The notes: a model not told the origin generated them from the sequence alone. Shown: positions 33,309 through 42,530, counted from the first letter of the stretch. The stretch: 48,703 bases of DNA from Oceanispirochaeta sp. M1 (GCF_003346715.1 NZ_QQPQ01000035.1:1-48703), one strand, 5' to 3'. Numbers and translations are program-made.

Positions 33309-34933
33309 TTTTCTACCAGAAATTCCTGAAATGATTTTCCATGCTGATCACGCAGATCAACTTTGAGGGAGGCTGCATCAGCATCTACCCGTACCACCAC
33401 AAAATTTTCAGTCCCCTCAATATGACCACCCCCGATTATTAAGGAAAAGGAAACTTCATCATTTGGTTCATGTATCTTCCAGCGATGAGTGTGGCCGCTG
33501 AGCATGAGATCCAGATTTCCATCACTCAGTATTGACGTCCAGGTATTCTGGTACCCGAGATTCTCAGCTTTGTATTCACCTTCTTCCTCATCCAGAGCAA
33601 ACTGATTCAGCGGGATATGGGAGAACGCAATTCTCCAGGAGGCATCCTGCCACTCTTTTCTCTGTACTGTCTCTTTAAGCCAGAGGGTCTCCTCTTTTCT
33701 GTACTCATCAAAGGCCACCATGCCGCTGTACTCTTTATGATGGTCTTCCTTATCCTCTCCCGAATCAATGGCCAGCATCGCGACCGGGCCATGGGCAAAT
33801 GAGAAGTAGTATTTATCCTCAGGCAGGGCAATGTAGTCTCTTAAGCTTCTTGCCAGAATCCCTCTTGTTTCATGGTTTCCACGTATAAAGATAAAAGGAG
33901 TTTCTGAGGCAAAGTGTTTGCTTACAGGCTTTATCAGGCTGTTTATCAGCTGTCTTTCTCCATTGAGATCGTTGAAGTAATCACCATTGAGTACTACAAA
34001 ATCGACAGGATCAGTCTTGAGCTCCTCAGCTATATCCCCCCAGTATTCATGACGTTCATGAAGGTCATTGATAACAAGGAATGATATGTTCTCTGCTCTC
34101 CTGTTGAGAGTCCGGAATTTAAAGTCTTCACTGACAACAGTCTTTCCAAAGAGAACACTGTAAGGAAAAAACTTCTTAATTTCTTTTGAGACAACTCTGT
34201 AGGGATATTCCTTCCCCGATTCCAATCCAGTGAGTTCCACCTTCTGGATCTTCTCATTCATATCAATGAGACCATCATGCTGAGGGTAGGCTTTATATTC
34301 AAAGTCATCACCGTATTCAACCCAGGATATTGCCTGATGGTTTGTTGTCCACATAACCGTGATGGAGTTTTCAGAGGGAATCTGCAGGTAGGGGCCGGCA
34401 GTTATTTTTATTGAACCCGGTTTTGATGCAATTATCAGTACTAAAAGAACTGTGGCTGCCAGCACTGTTTTTCTGATTTTTTGATTTTGCCAGAAGGAGA
34501 AGCGGGGGAGGAGCAGAATAACAAGAAGCAGATAAAGACCAGCTATAATTTCAGGGAGATTATTGAGGAAGTTTATCAATATGATCGACTGTTCACGGCC
34601 TAGTTCGGAGAGAAGAAGAGTTGTCATTCCAATCCAGATAATCAGGGTCAGGGGAATCGTTATACGAGTTGCAAGTTTCAGAGTCTTCTCTTCATTTCCT
34701 CTGTTCTTCATGGTTTTACTGAAAGAGCTGAAATGAAACAGCATAAGTGCCGAACTCATGATGATAACGATGATCACCCAGTTGAATTCAATTCCAAGAG
34801 CCCATGTCAGAAAACTATTTGTATCTGACCAGAAAGGCCTTATCAGGAAGAGCAGAGCCAGAAAGGCTGCGAAATAGAGGGTTGAAAAGGCGGATAATCC
34901 CAGCCATATTTTATTTTTGGTTACAGGGTTCAT
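33305..34933 (-). CDS. Membrane-anchored metallophosphoesterase with fibronectin III-like domain
   Basis: This 542-aa protein has several N-terminal hydrophobic helices (about 10-35, 45-65, 90-110, 120-145 and 155-172). A purple-acid-phosphatase-like N-terminal beta domain follows (about 175-270: SIKITAGPYLQIPSENSITVMWTT). The calcineurin-like domain (about 285-520) has NDLHERHEY, LNGDYFND, IRGNHETRG, FSHIPLNQ and LSGHTHRWKI as the five metal-binding blocks. The catalytic part should lie outside the cytoplasm, acting on a phosphate or phosphodiester on a glycan or lipid. It is co-transcribed with the sulfatase, pointing to removal of sulfate and phosphate from one substrate. Confidence 0.85.
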   Translation of the reverse strand: MNPVTKNKIWLGLSAFSTLYFAAFLALLFLIRPFWSDTNSFLTWALGIEFNWVIIVIIMSSALMLFHFSSFSKTMKNRGNEEKTLKLATRITIPLTLIIWIGMTTLLLSELGREQSIILINFLNNLPEIIAGLYLLLVILLLPRFSFWQNQKIRKTVLAATVLLVLIIASKPGSIKITAGPYLQIPSENSITVMWTTNHQAISWVEYGDDFEYKAYPQHDGLIDMNEKIQKVELTGLESGKEYPYRVVSKEIKKFFPYSVLFGKTVVSEDFKFRTLNRRAENISFLVINDLHERHEYWGDIAEELKTDPVDFVVLNGDYFNDLNGERQLINSLIKPVSKHFASETPFIFIRGNHETRGILARSLRDYIALPEDKYYFSFAHGPVAMLAIDSGEDKEDHHKEYSGMVAFDEYRKEETLWLKETVQRKEWQDASWRIAFSHIPLNQFALDEEEGEYKAENLGYQNTWTSILSDGNLDLMLSGHTHRWKIHEPNDEVSFSLIIGGGHIEGTENFVVVRVDADAASLKVDLRDQHGKSFQEFLVEK

Positions 34934-34963
34934 AAAGATATCCTTATTGTCATTTGTAATTAG

Positions 34964-34990
34964 TGATAGATATGCTATCAGTTATGATAG
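34964..34990. promoter_or_regulatory. Operator-like array between divergent glycan genes
   Basis: Three alternating hexamers, TGATAG (34964-34969), CTATCA (34975-34980) and TGATAG (34985-34990), give two overlapping inverted repeats spaced by about one helical turn. They lie in the 160-bp gap between the metallophosphoesterase/sulfatase operon and the GH2 gene. A shared regulator site is likely; the binding protein is unknown. Apart from this array, the gap shows no gene. Confidence 0.5.
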
Positions 34991-35093
34991 TAACATGACA
35001 AGTCAATATTCTGCAAATTAGTTTATGCAGTCTGTTTTTAACTTTTTCTGGAAGAATCCCTGAATCCATGATTGAATAGAGGTACATTATTAA

Positions 35094-37169
35094 ATGATAT
35101 CTGGGAGTTCCTCCATGCCTGTCTTGATTCTGCTGTTCATTCCTGCGCTTCTAATCCTGTTTTTTGCTTCCATTTTTCTGTTTTATCCACACTTGAATTA
35201 TTCTAAAATGCCCGTGGCCAAGGGTGCTCAGGGAGATCAGTTTGAAGTAAGAAGTTTAAACGGAATACCATATCTGCTTACAAACAACCTTCCATATTCC
35301 ACACATTTTGAAGAGAGCAGGAGAGCCAGACAGTCTCTGGCTGGAGAGTGGATGTTTCGAACTGATCCGGAAAACAGGGGGCTTAAGGAGTGCTGGTTCA
35401 CATCCGAGAAGCCTGATGGCGAATCATCAGACTGGGAGCAGACTGCTGTTCCTTCTGTATTTAATGCGGCTTCTGGAGAGAGAACCAGCTATGCAGGTTT
35501 CTGCTGGTATAGGAAAATATTTAAAAGAGACTCCGTTCCTGAAGGCTTTTGGTCCCGGCTCTGTTTTGAGGGAGTTCTTCTTCGCTCGGAAGTCTATTTG
35601 AATGGACATAAACTATGCGAGAGGGAAGGGGGATATACTCCCTTCTTTCTGAATGCTTCTGATCATCTGAAGGTTGATGAGGACAATGTACTGGTTCTCC
35701 GGGTAGATAACCGTTCAAACTGGGAATCCATTCCCCCTCTGGCCAGAAAGGAGCATAATCCAGGCTGGCATATGTATGGCGGAATTTATCGTGATGTCTA
35801 CTTTGAGACTGTTCCGGAAAACTATATCTTCAAGGCTGTTGCCCGTACTTTAAGTGATGGAGATAAAACTGTATTGGGGCTGGATGTCCTGGTGCATGCT
35901 CCCGACTCTACCTGCCGTATTGATGTAAGTCTTATAGATCCTGAAGGAAACAGCTGCGGGGGAACTCTCTTAAATGCTGAATTAGATAGTATCGATCAGG
36001 GTAAGTTATCTTCAGGAGGAGCTGTTCGAGGGGGACATTGTGACCTTATTCTGGACAATCCCCTATTCTGGAATCCGGGAGACCCGGCCCTGTACACAGT
36101 GCTTATAGAGACTGCCAGCGCTGGTCATTCTGACAGGGTTTCATTTAAAACAGGACTTAAATCTATTGAGATCGAAAATGAGAAGATACTGTTTAATGGT
36201 GAGTCACTTTTTTTAAAAGGCATCAGCAAGCATGAAGATGATCCTGAACTGGGAAGCAGCCAGACCGAAGAGAGTCTCAATCGTGATCTGGGACTTGTAG
36301 AAGAGCTTGGGGCCAACTATATAAGAACCGCCCATTATCCCCATGATGTAAGGGAAATGCTCAGTATACGGGATAGGGGATTGCTCTGCAGTGAAGAGAT
36401 TCCCATGTATCAGACAGGGACAGGTTTTACAGCATGGTTTGAAGAAAAACAGTCCATCCTCCGTTTTCCGGCAAAAGTTTTCGGTATGCATCAGATGAAT
36501 TATCGTCCCCTTCTGCAGAACGCACAAAAGCAGCTTATCGAGATGATAGAGCGGGATATCAATAACCCGGCCATTCTTTTCTGGAGTGCAGGGAATGAGT
36601 GCTACACTCTCTTTAAAAATGGTGGACGGGTCTTCGGCTGGTTACGTTCCGTGGCTAAGGCCTTTGATCCTTCAAGACCTGTTTCCATGGCCGAACTGAC
36701 CTATGATATTCCCTTCTTTGATAATAACAGAAGGACCGGCGACCATATGGATATCATCTCCATCAATGCCTATTACGGCTGGTACTATGGAAAGCATACA
36801 GATATAGGCAGCCATCTGGACAAACTCCACTCATTGTTTCCTGATAAGCCCATTATCATGTCTGAGTTCGGTGCAGCTGCTGCTCCGGGACGCAGTGAGG
36901 CTGATGGAGTCTGGAAGGCTGACCGTGTTGCCTGGGGTAAGACTTACTCTGAAGAATATCAGGGAGAGCTTATTGAATCTTATCTGAAACAGATCATAGA
37001 GAGACCTTTTGTCAGGGGGCTCTCTCCCTGGGTACTTTCAGATTTTTATAATACATGGTTTCCTGAAAATCCAGTTCCCAATTACAATCTCAAGGGTATT
37101 ACTTCAAAAGAAAGGAAGCCGAAGAGGGCTTTTCATTTTTTGAAAGATGCCTATTCCCGAATAAAATAG
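35094..37169 (+). CDS. Membrane-anchored glycoside hydrolase family 2 (beta-galactosidase/beta-glucuronidase-like)
   Basis: This 691-aa GH2 enzyme is shorter than LacZ and close in size to beta-glucuronidases. An N-terminal membrane anchor or uncleaved signal (about 7-33: SMPVLILLFIPALLILFFASIFLF) places the catalytic part outside the cytoplasm. The sugar-binding beta domain spans about 65-240, and the catalytic barrel has the acid/base Glu502 in WSAGNECY and the nucleophile Glu591 in IMSEFGAA. AGAGGT lies 10 nt before ATG 35094. A membrane-tethered GH2 is unusual and would act on glycan fragments in the periplasm before uptake by the downstream symporter. The exact sugar is not predictable. 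Confidence 0.88.
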   Translation: MISGSSSMPVLILLFIPALLILFFASIFLFYPHLNYSKMPVAKGAQGDQFEVRSLNGIPYLLTNNLPYSTHFEESRRARQSLAGEWMFRTDPENRGLKECWFTSEKPDGESSDWEQTAVPSVFNAASGERTSYAGFCWYRKIFKRDSVPEGFWSRLCFEGVLLRSEVYLNGHKLCEREGGYTPFFLNASDHLKVDEDNVLVLRVDNRSNWESIPPLARKEHNPGWHMYGGIYRDVYFETVPENYIFKAVARTLSDGDKTVLGLDVLVHAPDSTCRIDVSLIDPEGNSCGGTLLNAELDSIDQGKLSSGGAVRGGHCDLILDNPLFWNPGDPALYTVLIETASAGHSDRVSFKTGLKSIEIENEKILFNGESLFLKGISKHEDDPELGSSQTEESLNRDLGLVEELGANYIRTAHYPHDVREMLSIRDRGLLCSEEIPMYQTGTGFTAWFEEKQSILRFPAKVFGMHQMNYRPLLQNAQKQLIEMIERDINNPAILFWSAGNECYTLFKNGGRVFGWLRSVAKAFDPSRPVSMAELTYDIPFFDNNRRTGDHMDIISINAYYGWYYGKHTDIGSHLDKLHSLFPDKPIIMSEFGAAAAPGRSEADGVWKADRVAWGKTYSEEYQGELIESYLKQIIERPFVRGLSPWVLSDFYNTWFPENPVPNYNLKGITSKERKPKRAFHFLKDAYSRIK

Positions 37170-37195
37170 GCAGATCTTAAGTTCTTTATTTTGAA

Positions 37196-37279
37196 TTGCG
37201 AGTAGTTACTCGCAATATTCCTTGACAGATCGCATTTCAGGGGGTTATATGGATATAGTGAGACATATGTCTCACTATA
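37196..37279 (+). promoter_or_regulatory. Promoter with two strong palindromes before the third TetR gene
   Basis: Palindrome 1 (37196-37215) has perfect 9-bp arms, TTGCGAGTA and TACTCGCAA, around GT. Then come TTGACA (37222-37227) and TTATAT (37245-37250), 17 bp apart. Palindrome 2 (37254-37279) is a perfect 26-bp palindrome whose left half is TATAGTGAGACAT, lying at the expected transcription start. The two sites flank the promoter, a layout suited to tight repression. Both lie upstream of the TetR start codon at 37303. Confidence 0.8.
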
Positions 37280-37302
37280 AGACATCTGTATCAGGAAAAG
37301 AC

Positions 37303-37974
37303 ATGAGTACCATTGAGTTCAGGGAAAAGGAAAGAGAAGAAAACAAAGATAAACGCCAAAATATAATTCTGATGGCAGGGATGGACCTTTTCCTGGAACA
37401 GGGACTGGCAGAGGTAAATATGAAGGATGTTGCCAGGAAGGCCGCTGTAAGCCGGGCAACCCTTTACCGCTACTATTCTTCCAAGGAAGATCTTGCTCTT
37501 GCCATCGAACATCATCTGTATCTGGATGTTCTGGTTCCGAAATTCAGTCCCGGGATTCTGAGCTTTTCAGGAAACGGATATGAAAAAATTGAAAACTACC
37601 TTATGACCTTTATAGGGATTATAGAGATGCATCCTGAAATTTTCAAACTCTCCGGCGCCATGGATCACTATTTCAATTACAGACAGAGACCCGAAGATGT
37701 AGCCCGGAAAATGAAGACCATATTTCAGGATGATCCCACAGTGGAGTTTTTGAAGTCTGCACTCCAGGAGGGCATGGATGATGGAAGTCTGCAACCGGGG
37801 CTGAACCTGAGGCTCACAGCCTATACTATCGACCAGACTATAATCAGCCTGGGTCAGCGGATCGCCTCCCGTAAGGAAGAGATGACTTTTGAGTTTAACC
37901 TGGAATCCCCCGAGGATATGGTAATGGTTTTTGCCAGGACAATGCTGGCAGGACTGAAGAAGGACTCTCTCTGA
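37303..37974 (+). CDS. TetR-family regulator of the GH38-like/symporter operon
   Basis: This 223-aa repressor has a helix-turn-helix at about 18-65 (DKRQNIILMAGMDLFLEQGLAEVNMKDVARKAAVSRATLYRYYSSKEDLALAI) and a C-terminal domain similar to that of the TetR protein at 12408 (FKLSGAMDHYFNYRQRP, ALQEGMDDGSLQPG). The start is ATG 37303 with AGGA 7 nt upstream. A TTG at 37222 would read through the -35 box and the 26-bp palindrome, so it is rejected. Its stop (TGATG) overlaps the next start by 1 nt, so it heads an operon and probably represses it through the palindromes just upstream. Confidence 0.9.
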   Translation: MSTIEFREKEREENKDKRQNIILMAGMDLFLEQGLAEVNMKDVARKAAVSRATLYRYYSSKEDLALAIEHHLYLDVLVPKFSPGILSFSGNGYEKIENYLMTFIGIIEMHPEIFKLSGAMDHYFNYRQRPEDVARKMKTIFQDDPTVEFLKSALQEGMDDGSLQPGLNLRLTAYTIDQTIISLGQRIASRKEEMTFEFNLESPEDMVMVFARTMLAGLKKDSL

Positions 37975-40001
37975 TGCCTGATAAACCTGCATCCGTAAAT
38001 CTGCTGTTCAAGACACATCTTGATCTTGGTTTTACGGCTTCCGCTTCAAAGGTGCTGGACCAGTATATGATGCATTTTATTCCCCGGGCGGTAGAGACCT
38101 CCCATCGACTGAGATCATCCGGTGGGCCCCAGCGGATGATCTGGACTACCGGGTCCTGGCTGATAAAGCAGTATCTGGAGCAGTCAGACTCTGCAGGGAG
38201 ACGCCTGATGGAGCAGGCCGTTCTGGAGGGAGATATCTCCTGGCATGCTCTGCCTTTTACAACACACTCAGAACTGATGGATGAGAATCTGTTCCGCTAC
38301 GGACTCAGTATCAGCAGAGACCTTGATAGGCGCTTCGGTAGAAAAACCATTGCCGCCAAGATGACAGATGTCCCGGGTCACAGCATCGCAATGGTCCCGC
38401 TCCTCGCCGAGTCAGGGATCAGGATGCTCCATGTCGGAGTGAATGCCGCATCCTCCCCACCGGATGTCCCATCCCGCTTTATCTGGCGTCATAGAGATGG
38501 TTCTGAAATCATTGTTCTTTATGACAAGGATGATTACGGTGGTGATATATTGCTGGGTGATCAGCTTTTCAAGTTTATTCATACCCATGATAACCTTGGT
38601 CCCAGTTCCTTCAGGGGCGTTCAGAGAGCGTGGCGTAGAGCTGCCTCAATATATGGCTGTGATGTGAAGGCCGCGGATCTTAATAATATGGCTTCTGCAG
38701 CTCTTCTGCTGAAGGATGAGCTGCCGGTGGTTGAACAGGAGATCGGTGACAGCTGGATTCATGGTGCTGGAAGCGATCCATATAAACTCTCGGCCTTCAG
38801 GGCATTCTCAAGAACTGTGGGGAAGATGGTGGATAAGAGAGTTGTACCTGATACTGTGATGGATGAGCTTCTCTGTATCCCTGAACATACCTGGGGGCTT
38901 GATGAGAAAGCTGCTCTTGCAGACTACTTTCACTACAGTCCGAAAGCGCTGATCTCCTTAAGACGCAGTTCAAAGTGCCGTCGCCTTGAGAATTCCTGGA
39001 AGGAACAGCGCTCCTATCTGGAAAATGCAGTGAATGCTGCTACTCCGGCCCTTGCAGAATTACTCACTCAGGATCTGAATGCTCTCAAACCTGAACGTCC
39101 AAATCTCGAAGGATACCTGGACTGTAAGCATCAATCCCTGAGTACAGAGCTTTTTGATCTGGATTTTGACAAACAAAGCGGCGCAATCTCATTTCTAAAG
39201 GATAAAGAAACCGGGCGGGTATATTGCAGTAAGGAGAAAAGACTGGGGCTTTTCTGTTATGAAACTTTCAACTCTTCGGATTACCGCCGCTTTTTAAGAC
39301 AGTACCTGAAAAATCTGAAAAAACACTGGATCTGGGCTATTCCGGATTTTACTAAACCCGGCATGTTTTTGGCAGGGCCAAAGAAGATTAAAGAACATCC
39401 CCGCCTTCAGAGAATCCTGAGAAGGGAAGATTCATTTCTGCTGCAGCTTTCCATGTCTGATGCGGCTGTTCTCGGCTATGGAGCCCCGAAAGAGCTCTGG
39501 CTCAGGTATGACTTTTTGAAAGCAGATCCTTCCATCGGGATTACTCTTCATTGCCTTGATAAGAGAGCCTGCCGCCTTCCCGAGGCTTCATGGTTCTCAT
39601 TTTCCTTTGATAATACAGAAGCCCTGGGCTGGCTGATGGACAAAATGGGTTCTTCTCTCTCTCCTCTTGATGTTGTGTCACGAGGAGGACGGGGGCTTCA
39701 CGGGGTTTGCCGTGGAGTGGAGTTCAGAGGGAAAGAATACTCTCTGAATCTGGAGACTCTTGATGCCGCATTGACAGCCTTTGACAAACCCTCGCTGCTG
39801 GATTTTCATAACAGAATTCCAGACCCGGCAAAGGGAGTCCATTTTAATTTGCATAACAATGTATGGGGAACTAATTTTCCCATGTGGTATGAAGAGGACA
39901 GCCTCTACCGTTTCATACTCAATTTTCAAAATGAAAACAAAATCATTGCCTGTCAGAACGCAGAGGACGGATTGCAGGCCCCTGGAGAAAAAAGACTATG
40001 A
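37974..40001 (+). CDS. GH38-like/DUF5054 family protein, putative glycoside hydrolase
   Basis: This 675-aa cytosolic protein begins NLLFKTHLDLGFTASASKV, close to the metal-binding His-x-Asp motif (HLDLGFT) of GH38 alpha-mannosidase-like enzymes. It continues with ISWHALPFTTHSELM and MTDVPGHSIAMVPLLAESGI, typical of the DUF5054 family. The C-terminal half, with a beta-rich look from about 385, would match the GH38-type sandwich domain. Substrate and even activity are unproven. It is coupled to the TetR gene (1-nt overlap) and to the symporter gene (4-nt overlap), so it likely acts on what the symporter imports. Confidence 0.72.
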   Translation: MPDKPASVNLLFKTHLDLGFTASASKVLDQYMMHFIPRAVETSHRLRSSGGPQRMIWTTGSWLIKQYLEQSDSAGRRLMEQAVLEGDISWHALPFTTHSELMDENLFRYGLSISRDLDRRFGRKTIAAKMTDVPGHSIAMVPLLAESGIRMLHVGVNAASSPPDVPSRFIWRHRDGSEIIVLYDKDDYGGDILLGDQLFKFIHTHDNLGPSSFRGVQRAWRRAASIYGCDVKAADLNNMASAALLLKDELPVVEQEIGDSWIHGAGSDPYKLSAFRAFSRTVGKMVDKRVVPDTVMDELLCIPEHTWGLDEKAALADYFHYSPKALISLRRSSKCRRLENSWKEQRSYLENAVNAATPALAELLTQDLNALKPERPNLEGYLDCKHQSLSTELFDLDFDKQSGAISFLKDKETGRVYCSKEKRLGLFCYETFNSSDYRRFLRQYLKNLKKHWIWAIPDFTKPGMFLAGPKKIKEHPRLQRILRREDSFLLQLSMSDAAVLGYGAPKELWLRYDFLKADPSIGITLHCLDKRACRLPEASWFSFSFDNTEALGWLMDKMGSSLSPLDVVSRGGRGLHGVCRGVEFRGKEYSLNLETLDAALTAFDKPSLLDFHNRIPDPAKGVHFNLHNNVWGTNFPMWYEEDSLYRFILNFQNENKIIACQNAEDGLQAPGEKRL

Positions 40002-41392
40002 GTCAGACAATTGAAAAGCTGCCCACATGGAAGATGATCATGTTCGGTATGGGCCAGATGGGCTGGTCCCTTGGAGGCTTCTCTGTAGGAGCCCTCATCA
40101 ACTATTTTTATATGCCCCCGGAAACAGGGGGTGATGTTTTTCCTGCCCTTATCAATCAGGGTGCGGTTATCCTTTTTCTTACAGTTATCGGTTTATCTAA
40201 TTTTGCAGGAAGAATTTTTGATGCTGTAACAGACCCTCTTATTGCCAATATGTCGGATCGTTCCCGCTTCAAATTCGGTAGACGGAGAACCTTTATGGCT
40301 ATTGCTATTCTCCCTCTATCCTTCCTGTCGTATCTGGTATTCACTCCGCCGGTTCCTCATGAATCAGCTCTGAATTCAGTTTGGGTTTTTACAGTAATTA
40401 TTCTTTTTTATCTGTTTATGACTATGTATGTAATCCCCTATGGTGCATTGATTCCTGAAATCGGCCATACATCAAAGGAGCGGATGCTCCTCAGTACAAT
40501 CACCTCGGTGGCCTGGGCCATGGGATTCTTTATCGGGAATTCTGTTTATGTATTGAAAGGTGTCTTTGAAGGGATGGGTTATTCTCCTGTAACATCTTTC
40601 AGGATTGTTGTTGCCATGTTCTCTGTTATAGGATTCATTGCCATGCTGATGCCCATCATCTTTATTGATGAGGATCGCTACTGCAGGAAAAACAGATCCA
40701 ACGATGGTGCTGTGAAAGCTCTCTTAACCTCATTACAAAATATTGATTTCAGATCACTTCTGGGCTGTCAGTTTTTCTATCAGCTTGGTAATGTCTTTCT
40801 GGAGATCGGGATTATTTACTATGTGACCATACTGATGAAACTTCCCGAAGAGCAGGCTTTTACCCTTATGGCTGCGATGTTTATTCTGAGCTTTGCCTAC
40901 TATCCAATGGTTGTTAAGACCACAGGCAGGATCGGTAAGAAGAAGCTCCTGAATTTCGGCTTTGCTGTACATGCGCTTGTGTTTGCCCTGATCCCCTTTT
41001 CAGGCCTGGTACCGGGTGTTTCCTCTGCTGTATGGGGATGGACCATTATTCTCCTTGAGAGTATTCCTGTGGCCATATTCGGTATTGTTCCTACGGCATT
41101 ATTAGCTGATATCGCTAAATCTGATGGAAATCGAACGGGGAGTCACAATGAGGCAATCTTTTTTGGGGCCAACAGCTTTGCCATCAAACTGGCAATGTCT
41201 GTTACCAATCTGATCTTTCCCTCTATTCTTCTTCTGGGAAGAAGTATTGATAATCCCCTGGGAGTTCGTCTCACAGCTGTAATCGCCTTTGTTTTTACAC
41301 TCCTGGGTTATTTTGCTTTTAGAGGGTATCAGCAGGATAGAGTTGATCAGTATCTGGATGAAGAACTCTTACCTGCTTTAGTTACGGTCTGA
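39998..41392 (+). CDS. GPH-family (MelB-like) sugar:cation symporter
   Basis: This 464-aa inner-membrane protein has about 12 helices and belongs to the glycoside-pentoside-hexuronide:cation symporter family. The signature is near the start: LSNFAGRIFDAVTDPLIANMSDRSRFKFGRRRTFM (about 60-95), containing the family's Asp-rich cation and sugar site and the RFGRRR loop. It should import an oligosaccharide or glycoside with Na+ or H+. It overlaps the GH38-like gene by 4 nt (ATGA), and the metallophosphoesterase gene follows by 16 nt. Confidence 0.88.
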   Translation: MSQTIEKLPTWKMIMFGMGQMGWSLGGFSVGALINYFYMPPETGGDVFPALINQGAVILFLTVIGLSNFAGRIFDAVTDPLIANMSDRSRFKFGRRRTFMAIAILPLSFLSYLVFTPPVPHESALNSVWVFTVIILFYLFMTMYVIPYGALIPEIGHTSKERMLLSTITSVAWAMGFFIGNSVYVLKGVFEGMGYSPVTSFRIVVAMFSVIGFIAMLMPIIFIDEDRYCRKNRSNDGAVKALLTSLQNIDFRSLLGCQFFYQLGNVFLEIGIIYYVTILMKLPEEQAFTLMAAMFILSFAYYPMVVKTTGRIGKKKLLNFGFAVHALVFALIPFSGLVPGVSSAVWGWTIILLESIPVAIFGIVPTALLADIAKSDGNRTGSHNEAIFFGANSFAIKLAMSVTNLIFPSILLLGRSIDNPLGVRLTAVIAFVFTLLGYFAFRGYQQDRVDQYLDEELLPALVTV

Positions 41393-41408
41393 GTCGGGAG
41401 ATAAAATA

Positions 41409-42452
41409 ATGCATAAATTTTTGAAAGGTATAGCCTATTTTCTTGGTGGGCTTCTTGTCATTGCTCTGGCACTTGGAATCTATCTCATTATTCCCCGTAA
41501 GGGAGTCACATCTACGGAGCTTTGGAATCATAAGGAAGCCTATAATCCCGGTGATATAGCATCTCTTTCCATGGAAGAGGGTGAGGATTTCAAGATCCTT
41601 GTGATGGCGGATATTCAGCTGGAGTCAAATCCTGTAAAAGACAGACAGGCCCTGAAGCTGATAAGGGATATGGTTGAAAAAACTGAACCGGATTTCATCA
41701 TGACTGTAGGGGATAACACAACATCAATCTTCAGTGATAACAGAGCTAAATTGGTTATTAAGACTCTCAGCAGTTTTGGTATCCCCTGGGGTGTTGTTCT
41801 TGGAAATCATGATGGAGAAGGACGTGGCGACAGAGCATGGCATGGAAACCGCTATGAAGAAGCTGATAACTCTCTTTTTAAATCAGGACCATCCAATATC
41901 CATGGAGTTGGTAATTACGGTGTAAATATTAAAAGTCCTGATGGAGATATTATCTATTCACTCCTTATGATGGATTCAAACCGCTATAGGGAATATCCTG
42001 ATGGGAAAGATTATGATTTTATCTATTTTGATCAGATCCAGTGGTATGAATGGATGGTAAATGGTGTTGAGAAATCACAGGGAAATCCCGTTCCCTGTAT
42101 AGCCTTCTTTCATATCCCCCTGCCCGAATTCGGTCTAGCTGTAGAAGCCTTTAACGAGGGGAGTCTTGATGAGGGAAGCTTTGGAGGAGTTCGTGAGGGA
42201 GTCTTCTGTCCCCCCGTAAATTCCGGACTTTTTGACTCAATGAAGGAGCTTGGAAGCACTACCCACATCTTTAACGGACATGATCATGTTAATAGCCTCT
42301 CTGTTGACTGGGAAGGAATCAGGATGACCTATGCCCTGAAAACAGGTCCTGCCAGTTATAGTGATAAAGACCTTCAGGGTGGAACTGTCGTTACTATTCA
42401 GAGGGGGAACCATAATATTGAAGTAAAACATATAGATATGTCTAAAGGATAA
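41409..42452 (+). CDS. Membrane-anchored calcineurin-like metallophosphoesterase
   Basis: This 347-aa protein has an N-terminal hydrophobic anchor (about 5-29: LKGIAYFLGGLLVIALALGIYLII) and one metallophosphoesterase domain. The domain shows MADIQLESNP (about 68-77), TVGDNTT, VLGNHDGEG (about 134-142), FFHIPLPEFG and NGHDHVN (about 290-296), the full set of metal-binding blocks. It is probably anchored to the outer face of the inner membrane. This is the last gene of the operon, which suggests that a phosphate group on the glycan is removed. It is distinct from the larger metallophosphoesterase at 33305. Confidence 0.85.
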   Translation: MHKFLKGIAYFLGGLLVIALALGIYLIIPRKGVTSTELWNHKEAYNPGDIASLSMEEGEDFKILVMADIQLESNPVKDRQALKLIRDMVEKTEPDFIMTVGDNTTSIFSDNRAKLVIKTLSSFGIPWGVVLGNHDGEGRGDRAWHGNRYEEADNSLFKSGPSNIHGVGNYGVNIKSPDGDIIYSLLMMDSNRYREYPDGKDYDFIYFDQIQWYEWMVNGVEKSQGNPVPCIAFFHIPLPEFGLAVEAFNEGSLDEGSFGGVREGVFCPPVNSGLFDSMKELGSTTHIFNGHDHVNSLSVDWEGIRMTYALKTGPASYSDKDLQGGTVVTIQRGNHNIEVKHIDMSKG

Positions 42453-42483
42453 TTATATATCGATAAAAGATTATAGACAAAAC

Positions 42484-42524
42484 CCTCTTATTTTGCTAAT
42501 ATAAATTTGATTTCAAATAAGAGG
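42484..42524 (+). promoter_or_regulatory. Hairpin that sequesters the ribosome-binding site of the hydrogenase operon
   Basis: CCTCTTATTT (42484-42493) is perfectly complementary to AAATAAGAGG (42515-42524), giving a 10-bp stem with a 21-nt AT-rich loop. The 3' arm contains AAGAGG, the ribosome-binding site placed 6 nt before ATG 42531. Folding would block initiation of the first gene of the three-gene operon. A temperature- or protein-sensitive switch is possible. Confidence 0.6.
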
Positions 42525-42530
42525 CCGACT

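Noticed and set aside
37222-37302. N-terminal extension of the third TetR protein from a TTG start
   Set aside because: The TTG is the -35 box TTGACA, and the extension would run through a 26-bp perfect palindrome. ATG 37303 has a proper ribosome-binding site.
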